Below are positions 44,987-56,700 of a stretch of 64,000 nucleotides of DNA, piece after piece; the first letter of the stretch is position 1, and each line of letters starts with the position of its first letter. A program made the translations under genes and the position numbers. The notes under the pieces were generated by a model that saw nothing but the letters and a program-made list of their open reading frames with translations, had not been told where the DNA came from and searched no databases. The DNA is from Protula sp. h YS-2021 (taxonomy: Eukaryota > Annelida > Polychaeta > Sabellida > Serpulidae). Location of the stretch: contig OX457028.1 in NCBI GenBank assembly GCA_949752745.1, forward strand, positions 21,498,352 to 21,562,351. Direction: 5' to 3'.

Positions 44987-45787
44987 GCCAAATCAGACTT
45001 TGGGTGTTTCGAATATAATGCGCAAGAATTTTGAACTTCGACTGCGATGGAACCAGATAACAAATGAAAGAAATGATAGAAAAATATATAAGAAATATTT
45101 CAAAACAGCTCATATTTGAAACATAAAAGAAATTGAAACTATTTGCTAAAACTTTTAATAAATATCTATCTGTGCGCCTGTGCCATAGACTCAGATTTGT
45201 CATGTAAACACTCGATTTATGTGGACTGACTGACCATAGACTTAGTGGTAGCTACAACTAGACTGTTAAAGGTTGACAATCAGAAAATTCCGTTTTTATT
45301 TTGCTGGTTACACATTAAGCGACGGCAAAAAAACGTGTATTGCATTGTAAAGAAGCGTGTAAATTGACAATAAAATATGTCAAATTAATCTTGGTTGTAA
45401 TTTTTCTCATCTTAAAGAGGGTACAAAATGACTTTAAAAAGTTACAAAGTGGTAAGGTACAAAGTGGCAGAAAAGGTACAAAACGTCTTTCGCGAGGTAC
45501 AAATTGTCCCAAAAAAGGTACAAAACGTCTTTCTCGAAGGTACAAAATGGCAAGGTACAAAGTGGCAAAGGTACAAAATGTCCCAAGACCAATTTTTAGA
45601 ATAGCATACGAGTTGTTAAAAACCCGATTGCTCTTTGGTGCAAGAGAAATTTGACATTTAAGCGAAATCTTTCTACCATTTCTTTCATTTTTTACCCGGT
45701 TAAAAAAAGAATAAACTTCATCTTATCTTATTTGACACGCAGAATTTTTGCGCATTTTTATTGGGAACGCCCAAAGTGTGATTTGGC
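44987..45787. mobile_element. MITE-like element, family with GCCAAATCACACTTTGGG ends, copy 1
   Basis: The left end GCCAAATCAGACTTTGGG and the right end CCCAAAGTGTGATTTGGC are inverted copies. The similarity continues inward through ATGCGCAAGAATTTTG and its complement. The middle (about 45420-45595) carries an unrelated block of ~10-25 bp GGTACAAA-type tandem repeats. Confidence 0.65.
45420..45595. repeat. GGTACAAA-type short tandem repeat
   Basis: At least eight imperfect units based on GGTACAAAATGTC/GGTACAAAGTGGCA, some joined by CGTCTTTCTCGA. The frame at 45340-45654 is a by-product. Confidence 0.7.
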
Positions 45788-45957
45788 TTAATGGAATGTT
45801 CTTTGCGTCGTACATACGAGTTCTCATTATGTATCAACTTTTGTCGCTTAATATACAGGCTCATGCCTCAGAAGAGAAATAAATGGCCCATGTAACTCTT
45901 ACTATGGGGCGCGTTGCGGCTGATCAGTGTCTCTAATAAAGATCAGCTGCTTCCAGT

Positions 45958-46634
45958 AAGCCAAACTACACTTTGACTTTTGCTGAAAAGTTTTTTTTTG
46001 CGCTTCGACTGAATTCAGTTGGAATAAGGGTATAAAAAATGATAATAAAAAGCGGCAAAAATCAACAAAATTCCATTTTGCCAGAAACATACTCACATAT
46101 TGGTTATTAAAGGGACTGAATAATATGTAAAATAGTTTTTATAAAATCATATGATGGCTTTATAAATTTGAAAGTGTACATGTTCAAAGATAATTAGAAT
46201 TTTGATGTTTTCCCCTTTTCATTTCTTTAAAATTTATCCCAAAAATTTGGAGTCGAAACAATACATCCACCAGAAAGACCCAAAAGTGCGAATAAGCCAA
46301 TTCGCACTTTCGGATTTTTCTGGTGGAGGTGTTGTTTAGACTGAAAATGTTGGGGATAAATTATAAAGAAATGACAAGGGGAAAACATCAAAATTCTAAT
46401 TTTCTTTCAACATGCACACTTTCGAATTTATAAAGCCATCATATTATCTTTTAAAAACTATTTTACATATTATTCGGTCCCTTCAATAACCAACATGTGA
46501 ATGTGTTTCTGGCAAAATGGAATTTTGTTGATTTTTGTCGTTTTTTTTCCTATCATTTCTTTATATCCTTATCCCACCTGAATTTAGCCGAAACGCAAAA
46601 ACTTTTCGGCAAAGGTCAAAAGTACGAATTGGCT
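45958..46634. mobile_element. palindromic MITE of the same family, copy 2
   Basis: A 677-bp near-complete inverted repeat centred at 46296-46297. It runs from AAGCCAAACTACACTTTGAC on the left to GTCAAAAGTACGAATTGGCT on the right. The centre itself (AAAGTGCGAATTGGCTTATTCGCACTTT-like) repeats the terminal motif. The mirrored frames at 45902-46096 (minus) and 46497-46715 (plus) reflect the symmetry. Confidence 0.7.
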
Positions 46635-47772
46635 AATTGGCTTGTTGGTGGTTCAAGTGCGATAATACAAGATTTTTCATTTAAAGCCCTCGAAAACAAA
46701 ACTAAAACATTTTAAGATTGCAGAAAGTACTCGAGATAAAAAAGCACTTGATAACTGAGTTTTTATACCATTCGACCAAAATTCCTTTCATAACATTAAC
46801 CATGATTTCTCTTTTTATGACTTTCTTTTTTTTTCAAAGTATATTCGCACCACAGTGGTGTAAATATTCCGGAGTGTTTCATAACCCTATCGATTTCGAG
46901 GGTGCCGTTTCGTAATCAGCATGCAATTGTAATGTAGTCATGAGGCTTCTCCTAGCGCACCATTACACCCCTTGTACATCCAATACTGCACGCCACCATC
47001 TAACTATATCATCATTTGTTTGTTGCATTTACGAGCCGCAGGGACCAAAGATTAACGATTATTGTAAATCACACAGTACTTCGCTGTCGTCAGGCGCACT
47101 TCACTATTCACTTTCGTCATTTTTCCGTTTTAATCTTCTTTTTAACGTAGTACTTTGTTTGGATGGACTTAAAATATTCAAGTTTTTTCTGTGCACAAAC
47201 ATTATTATAATGTGCGCAATTTTCATTTTGATGTATTTAATTTTTCTGATGACTTTTAACTATTTGGATCTTTGTTGAAAATTACTCCCCCATTTGATTT
47301 TATGTTTAGATTGCCCGAGTTATCAGCACAGAATTTACATATTACATGCCCAGAGTTTTTTTTAATTTAAAGTCACATTTTAACACTTCATTCGCTTTGT
47401 GTTTATAGATTACTACATGTGTCGGTTGTTTTATAACACAACCACTATAAATTAGCTTTAACCTGGAACTTGTTTTACTATAATTCCATCCATCATGAAT
47501 TTTGCCTTAATCTAGGACATGCCTTTATTCTATAAAGTAATAAGTTAATACAACCGAAGATAAAGTAACGCTCAATGCTGGTGATAGCAACTTAAAAGTG
47601 TTTAACATCTCGAACTGTTCTGAATATAGCTACACCACAGAATTTTGGTTGAACCTAATTGACCCATCGTTTCATCCATTGAAGGAATTTTCAATGCTGT
47701 TTTTTGCCATCCTAGTGTTACTCTAGGAGTCTTTTTGGAGTACAATTTAGTCATTTGCAAATTGGCAGAACG
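46635..47772. other. upstream flank of IVD
   Basis: AT-rich, with no exon recognised and no clear TATA box near the IVD start. The core promoter of IVD could not be placed. Confidence 0.45.
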
Positions 47773-50700
47773 ATGTTGTCGGGGAGATTACTGTCCAAAT
47801 TGAGGACTTTACGTCCGTTGTCGTTTAATGTCATCCCTTCCAGATCATGTAGTTATTATCCAATTGATGACAGTATGTTTGGCCTCACTGAGGCGGAGAA
47901 ACAGGTTTGTGTTTTTCGGGCACAGCACTGCAGAATAGCTCCGAGTCACCTCTTCCTAAATTTTACTCCGTATGTCTCTCTGTTACAGATACGAAGCCTT
48001 CCATGGTTCAGCTAATAAGGGTCAACTTCATATGTCCTGCGGGTCGAATCCCATTGCCAGTGGCTGTTGTACAACATTTATTGAAAGTTCATATATAAGC
48101 CAAATCACACTTTGGGTGTTTCGAATAAAATGCGCAAGAATTTTGAATTTCGACTGCGGTGGAACCGGGTTAAAATGAAAGACATGGTAGAAGAATATAG
48201 AAGAAATATCGCAAAACAGCTCATACTTTTAACCAGGGCTCGAAATTAGCGGGAGCCCGGGAGCCCGAGGCTCCCAGATTTCGCGCCGTGCTCCGAGATT
48301 TTTAGATCTCGGAGCCCGGCTGGCTCCGGGAAAATCCGATATTTTTTTTACAATACTGAAGTCGGATTTTATTATGACGTCAGAAACTTAACAATGAACT
48401 TAATTATTTTTATTTATTTTATGAGAAATCCATTCTTTGAAAACTGCACACTAGAGCACATCAAGTTTCTCCACAATGAATTTGTTCCTAATTGATAAGA
48501 AATCAGCTTTGAAAAATTTCAAGACTACATTGTGGAACTAGAGCAGTGGGCATAGCTCACATATTCCCGACAGGCCCCCCATCAATTAAACACGGCCATC
48601 AATAGTCAATCAAGAGCTGAAATTTTCCAAGTCCAGTTGGTGCATTTTCCTTCTACGAACCTGGCCCATTTATAATACCGATCTGTGTTTGTTCCCATAG
48701 AAGCTACATACCAAGTTTCATTAAAATCCCTGCAGACTCATTCCGATGCTGAATAATTTCCAGGATTCCAGGATTTGGTAAATTTCAAAGTGCATTTGGA
48801 TCATTTTCCTTGGGCCAACCTAACCCATTTACCAGACAGACCCACTACTTCAGTGACCACCTACACTATAGGGTCTTTCTTCCTGCTAGATTGGATCAAA
48901 GTCGAATAAGCTGTCTCTGAGATACCGTGTGCACATAGTCAAAAAGTTAAAAACACACCAAAGGGAAATTTAAACAAAATTGTTCAAAATACAATTTTTA
49001 ATTCGAATCAACCTTCGTGATGATGTGCACCATCTGATCTTTCTAATTCCGGGGTTTGGCGAAGATCCGATGAACTGTTTTAGAGACCAAAGTCCAATAC
49101 AGCTAAAAAACAAACCAAAGGGAAAGTACCAAATGTTCGTCAAAATTTCAGTTTTTGACAAAAATAAAAAATAACCCTTTAGAAACGATCGTCACAGTAT
49201 GGTCTTTCTTTCTAAAAGGTTTGGTGAAGATCTGATAAATGTTTTAGAGATATCGCGTAAGCAAAGTCCAAAACAGTTAAAAAAACACCTAAGTGAAAAT
49301 TTCAAACATTCACCAAAAATTCAATTTTTGAAAAAAAAAATCAAAATAATTCCTCAGTGCAAATCTGCACTATATTGTCTTTCTTTCTGCAGAGCACGGT
49401 GAAGAGCTGATGGGCTATTTTTGAGATATCGCACAAAGTCTAAAAACAGTACTGAAAGCACTAAAATTAAAAAAAAAAATTCGGACCGCCAAAAAGTAAT
49501 TCGTGAGCATCAAGATACGACCATGGATGTGAGTCCTGTGCACTTTCAAATCAAGTGGCATACACATCTAAGAGGAATGAGTGGTAACGGATGGAAAGAC
49601 GGACGAACAGACAGAGCCCAATCCATAAGCCCCTTCCGAGGCATAAAGCCCCGGTTGGGGGCTAAAAAAAACGAAAAGTGATTTGGCGGTCCTGCACAAG
49701 TGATGATCACGTTAGTGACTTCATGATGGTTCAAATGGAATCAGAAGAAATATCTAGCTTTGACCCTAGCAATGCTATTGATCTTTGGGCCACTTCAGGT
49801 GTTTGAATAAGGCGTCCCGATATGATGGACAAAAAAGAGGAAAATAATGAAAAAGACAAGACGTAAATGAAGAAAAAGAAGCTTGGCAGAACTTAGATTT
49901 CATGTTATGACAAGTCTGACATTAATAAAAAATGGAATGCACTGTTTTTTGTTTTGTTTTTTTTTGTTTGTTTTTTTTTTCTTTTTGGTTTTTTTTTTCA
50001 GTTAATGAAACATGTATACTCCGGGCTCCCAGATTTTGGGTCGGGCTCCCAGATTTTCAGACCCGGGAGCCCGGCGGCTCCGAGTCAACAATAGTTAAGT
50101 TCGAGCCCTGCTTTTAACATAAAAGACATTGAAAAGTGAAACTATTTGTCAAAACGTTTAATGGATTTTTAGAATAACATACGGGTTGTTAAAAGAATAC
50201 TGTTTGGTGCAAGAGAAATTTGACATGTAGACGAAATTTCTCTATAATTTCTTTATTTTAACCCGTTTTTTTTATTCGAATTGTGAATTTTGGCGCATTT
50301 TTATTGGGAACGCCAAAAGTGTGATTTGGCTCATAGTACACCTTTTTTAGCAAACAGGAGCAGTTGTTAATGGACTGCGTACGAGGAAAACGAATGGTTA
50401 CAGTACATCCAAATTGGTGAAATGAAAAAGAACATCTGTATCTGAAAACACCTTTTATTTGTGAAGTACATGTATCATGAAAATGTTGCACGAAAAAGCA
50501 TTTTCACGTTTTCGTACAATAAGCAATGCTCCCTGTACGAGTATGTAAACAAATGTTAGTTATTACGGAAGATTTGTGGTCATATCCGTATGTTTTTTAA
50601 ATGGAAGAGTAACACAGAAATTGTATGCCACTGTCGTAGTACTTAGAGGGCATTTAGCAAACGCTTATAAAGACTTTTGGGTCGTGCAGTCTCGCACAAA

Positions 50701-53700
50701 ATCGTCACAGCAGGTTCTCAAAGCGAGCTCAGTTGAGTTGTATCATCGTTGTATAGCGAGGAACTGAAGCGGTAAATCGATTTACCAGTAGTGAGCTGCT
50801 TCTTGGAGTTACATGCAGAAGTACGGGGAAGAAGAGATAAACTATGCCTCGTCACACCTTTGCTGTTGTGAATAAAATGCGCAAGAATTTTGACTGCAAG
50901 TGAACCGGGTGAGAAAATACAAAAGAAGTTTAGCAAAATTGATCATACTCTGAACATATAAGAGTAAGCAACTGCAACTGAAAATTATATTAAAACCTGT
51001 AAGAAGTTTTTAAAATAACATAGTACGTGTTGTTAAAAAGTGCAGATGTTCTTCTCTCCATCATTTCTTTTATTTTTTACCCGCTTAGTTTGCAGTAAAA
51101 ACACAGAATGTTTGCGCATTTTATTCGGATGGCCCAAAGTGTGATTTGATGTACTGCTTCATTTTCGGACTCCACCGTATAAAGAATTACATAAGAGGTA
51201 ATTTCGTCATCTGACTTTGACCTACATTTTCTGGGTCAAAGGTCACGTGACCTGTGTTTTCTTGGAAGCCGTTAGAGAATGAACAGTTTTGACCTCATGT
51301 TTGGATTTCACCCCTTCTGCAGAGTTACATAAGGAGTAACTTCGTGATCTGAACTTTGATTTAGATGGTCAAGGTCCGATGACTGTGTTATCTCCGAAAT
51401 TGTTAGAGATAGACCGATTTTGGCCTCATTCTCGGACTCACAGCATTCTGACGCTACATTAAGCATTTCACTATCTCTACGGGATCACATAAGGGGTAAC
51501 TTTTGAAATCTGAACTTTGACCTTCATTTTCTAGGTCAAAGGTCACGTGACCTGTGTTATGTCGGAAACTGTTAGAGATAAAGCTATGTTGACCTCGTTT
51601 TGGATTCCTTCCCCTCTGTGGTAACAGTTTTCGGTTTATGCAATAAAGGAACATAAAACTGACCTTACCTATTGATCATCTAGGTTATCTCGGAAACCGA
51701 TAAAGACAGAGCGGTTTTAATCTTATTTTTCGATTCCCTGTACGGAATTAATAAAAATAAATCCATGAAAAAGTTATTTGCAGACAACTTGCAACTAAGT
51801 GCAAATTTGGGCAACTCACAATTGGGTTTTTGTGCATTTATTTAGCAAAATTGTTAAATATTTCATTTTTTCTTTGTTTTTAGCGCTTGAATACTTCGAC
51901 TCACAAGTCGACAACACATGATCTGATCGGGGGGAGGGTGGAGATTAGCATAGATCACTTTTACAAAAATTAATAAAGGTGAATTGAAGTGTATTCTGTT
52001 TTTATTTTATTGATCTCGCTAACTTCCTTAAACTTGCCCAAAAGAAATGTACAAAAAAATCCAGTTGCGAGTTGTCCATTTTTTCACGTAGCTACTAATT
52101 ATCTAGTTTCCAGTTGTCCAGTTGCGAGTTTATGCTTTGTGAGTTGTCAGTGGCGAATTGTCCAGTTGCCATGATTCATTTTTTTGCAAACTGGCACTGA
52201 TTTAGGGGGTCTTTTTGTCACCAAATCAATATTTGTAGGAAGAATAATTTTTGAATTTCTAAGATTTGTTTTCTCTACACAGTTTATTTTTTTGAAAAAC
52301 AGTTTTCGTTGAACAGAAATAGCGTTGTCTCTCTTTCTAACTGTATCAATGCCTTTATACAGCCAGAAATGAGTTCGATTTTGAAGGATCGTGAGGAGAA
52401 AGGCTTCATTTGAACATGCAGGACCCGCGGTGTCGGTCTTAGATATCGAACTTCCTTTGACCAATGCATGTGTCATATTTTACAAATCGGCTTTAAATAC
52501 AACTGCTAGATTTTCGAGAAAAAAATGTATGATTGAATAAACGACGGTTAGAAATCGTCAGGTTTTTTTCTTTTTTTTTTTTTTTTTACTTTTCTTTGTA
52601 AGTTCCTTCACCTCTACCCTACGAATGGAAGAAATATCCAAATGTTATCCGCATATCATTCACAGCTTTTCATTAAATATCCGGCTTCAATTTCGGTCCG
52701 AATTCCCAGTTGTGTCATATTTTACAAATCGGCTTTAAATACAACTGCTAGATTTTCGAGAAAAAAATGTATGATTGAATAAACGACGGTTAGAAATCGT
52801 CAGGTTTTTTTTTTTTTTACTTTTCTTTGTAAGTTTCTTCACCTCTACCCTACGAATGGAAGCAATATCCAAATATTATCTGGATATCATTGACAGCTTT
52901 TCATCGAATATCCGGCTTCAATTTCGGTCCGAATTCCCAGTTCTAGTTTTTATGACGTGTGATGCGCCGGACGTACGTTGAAAATCCTGCGCCATTTTCC
53001 GTCCCTTCGTAGCCTTTCTGGGTATATGTGTTCCTATCCAACAACAAAACAAAACAAAAAAAAAACTAAAAAAAAAAACAAAAAAACTAACAGTAATAAT
53101 AATTAATTGAGTTTTGATATTTATCCAGCAGTCTGTTGTACAAAGTTAATATCATCTGACAAATGTTAACTTTTATTCAAAGTGTTATCATTTTAAGACC
53201 TTTATCAATTGGATAAGTCACACCCCACGGGGGTATTTCATCCTCCTGCGAGTCTAGTTTATTCCCCACAGGGAATATATGCGATCGACCGCGTGTCGGT
53301 CTGTCGGTCGGTCTGTCATCAAGAGCTTGTTAACACGATAACTTGAAAACTCCTGCAAGGATTTTAATGAAACTTGCTATGTAGCTGCTATGGGAACAAA
53401 CACAGATCAGTATTGTAAATGGGCCAGGCTGGTCCTAGGAAAATGGACCATCTGGACTTGGAAAATTTCAGCTCTTGATTGACTATTGATGGCCGTGTTT
53501 AACTGATGGGGGCCTGTGGGGAATATGTGGGCTATGCACACTGCTCTAGTTTAAGAAATGTCTCGATTACCAGTCTGGGATAAATCCTCGGAAAATTGAA
53601 GAATCTTCTAATTGCGCATTGTTAAGAATCTCAAAGCTGTTTTACAATTTTGCCGTGTATCACAAATTGATGTGACTGACTCTACACCGAACATAAGCAT

Positions 53701-56700
53701 GACCGGGTAGAGACAACTAATCGAATGGTTGAATGTGACACTGCATGTTTTGACATTACAGCTGAGGCAAACAGTATTCCAGTTTGCTCAAAAGGAGCTG
53801 GCTCCAAAAGCAGCAGAAATAGATAAAACTAATAACTTTGCAGATGTAAAGGCAAGTAATGGGTTGAATACAAAATCTCACTGTAACAACTTGATGATAT
53901 TTTATCTGCTTGGCTTTGTTGATGCCTGTGTTTCTATTATCTTAAATTATAAAGCATTTTAAAGTGGCTGTTGGCATTGGATTGGTAATTCGTTTAACAT
54001 ATTCCTCTTTGGAGAAAATAGTTGTTTGGAAACATTAAATTATATTAAGGAAACTGACAAAATGAAGGTGTATATGCAATACACAATATTTTGATTATGT
54101 GGTATATTTTTCATAGAAGTTTAATTTGATTTCCTATGTAGGATTTCTGGAAGAAATGTGGACAAATGGGTTTACTGGGCATCACTGCGCCAGGTAGGCC
54201 AACATGGCTACTTCGTGTACCGGGAATTGTGATTTTGATTGTGATTTTTGTGAGGTCAATTGAGAAATCTTAGAGCTATATCCATGTGGGGGTCTGGCGT
54301 ATGAACATGTGCTATCTCATTACCGTATTTACGTGCACAGATTTCAAGGAAACGAATAAATTCATAGTTTAAAAATGTTCGGGGGCCCGAGCCGAAATCA
54401 AGGGGCCTCGGGCCATCCGGTTGCTGCTAATTTCCACCAATGTGCTTATTCTGATGCAAAACTAGACCCGTAACACTGATAATTCGATGGTCTGGACCTG
54501 AGTCTGTGCTTGGACCAGCATTAGAGGTAAATCCTGGAGCACATCTGGGAAAGTATCACCATCAGTGGCCGTATTCACGAAAGTCATCGCCATCAATAGC
54601 TGCCGCATTCGGTGGCCTTATTCACAAAAGTCATCACCATCAGTGGCCGTATTCACAAAAGTTACCATCATCAGTGGCCGTATTCACAAAAGTCATCACC
54701 ATCAGTGGCCATATTCAGAAGTCATCACCATCAGTGGCCGCATTCACAAAAGCCATCACCATCAGTGGCTGCCGCTTTCACAAAAGTCATCACCATCATT
54801 GGCCTTATTCACAAAAGTCATCACCATCAATGGCCGTATTCACAAAAGTCATCACCATCAGTGGCTGCCGCATTCACAAAAGTCATCACCATCAGTTGCT
54901 GCCGCATTCACAAAAGTCATCACCATCAGTGGCTGCCGCATTCACAAAAGTCATCACCATCAGTGGCCACCGTATTCACAAAAGTCATTACCATCAGTGG
55001 CCGCCGCATTCACAAAAGTCATCACCATCAGTGGCTGCCGCATTCAGAAAAGTCATCAAAATCAGTGGCCGCCGCATTCACAAAAGTCCTCACCACCAGT
55101 TTCCGTATTCACAAAATTCATCACCATTGGGCAGTAACTAGTTGTGAGACAATAGACGAATCGTGGCGTTCTATTAATCGGTTCTATTAACCGTGCATGT
55201 CGTCGTGGGGTTGAACAGTTTGCGCAATCAGAGTCAGCTTAAATACCCCAAGTAGCGAGTTTGCCAGTTAGAATTGTTCTGGTGAAAACAACAAGTTTAA
55301 CAGTCCAAACTTTTCTTCGAATTTAAAGGGCGGGGTAGGGGTGGGGGAGGGGTGGTGGGGATTGCAACCCGTGAACCCCGTCCATGTGTCCGCCACTGGG
55401 CGTGTCAGGTGAGTAGCCGTTGCTGTTACAGTGGAGCTTGGCGGATCGGGGGCGTCATATTTTGACCACTGCCTGGTAATGGAGGAGTTCTCGCGTGCCT
55501 CGGCATCCATAGCCCTGAGCTACGGTGCGCACTCGAATCTCTGTGTGAACCAAATCGTTCGCAACGGATCCGATGCACAGAGGGAAAAATATTTACCTGC
55601 AGTAAGTAAGCAAAGTTAAAACAAAAAAAAATGGGAAATATAAAAAAATGTGATCAAATGTAGACACAGGACATAAAAATGTAGACACAGGACATAAAAA
55701 TGTAGACACAGGACATAAAAATGTAGACTCAGGACATAAAAATGTAGACACAGGACATAAAAATGTAGACACAGGACATAAAAATCTTTCAGGAATAAAA
55801 TTAAGTACATAATACAGGACAAGTACGGATAAATAAAAAGAAGTAAACAAATAATAATGTGAACATATTGCAGAGTAGCAAAGACACTTTAGTTGATTGT
55901 TTTTTTTTTTTTTTTTTTTTGTGATCAGCTGATAGCTGGGGACAAAATAGGAGCGTTGGCGATGAGTGAGGCAGGCTCGGGTTCCGATGTTGTCTCCATG
56001 AAATGCAAAGCGGAGAAAAAAGGTTCTGTTTCGACTTCCTCAGCCCCGTAATAGAAACGTCGTTTTTCTGCGGTATCTGATTGTAAAGAAATGATGAACA
56101 GACCGAAATAGGAAACTACGTTAAATATTGTGTCTCGTAAAAGTGTGTTATTTTTTCATTTTGTCAAGAAAATTAAAAAGAGTCGGAATCTTTGACTGCG
56201 AATAGTTGTGAAATTGAAAAAAAAAATGCACTGACTGAGGCGATTCGTCAACGAAGTAACTTGTTAGTCTTTCTCGTTGCTGTGTAGGAGATTACTATGT
56301 CCTAAATGGCTCCAAGTTTTGGATCACGAATGGCCCTGATGCAGACACATTGGTTGTATATGCTAAGACCGATATGACGTCATCGAAACCTCAGCACGGC
56401 GTAACAGCTTTCCTCATTGAACGGGTACGTTTGTTTCTGACGGAGTTTCTAACGTCAACAGTATACGGCGGAGTTGTTAGACAACAATTTTATTTGTCCT
56501 TTGATGTGTATAAAAGGTTAATCGTGTGGTCAGCCGGGTCACCAGTGACCAATATATTTAATGGTCAAGTCTCCAAAAATGTTCGCGCCAAAGCAATAAT
56601 TGTCAATGCCATTTTTAAACGGTTGGCCATTTTTTATTGCACCTTTGAGCACTTAAATCATTTTAAGAAATTTTATTGATTAATTCGGTATTGATTAGTG

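Noticed and set aside
47755..47772. Earlier IVD start upstream of 47773
   Set aside because: The in-frame codon there is TTG; the first ATG at 47773 gives a normal mitochondrial signal.
54506..55190. Three overlapping His/Ser/Pro-rich frames of 190-211 aa as a repeat protein
   Set aside because: All three frames of the same minisatellite are open, and the array lies in an intron between verified IVD exons.
55657..55790. Regular short repeats as a CRISPR array
   Set aside because: The 21-bp units are directly adjacent without spacers, and the genome is a eukaryote; this is a minisatellite.
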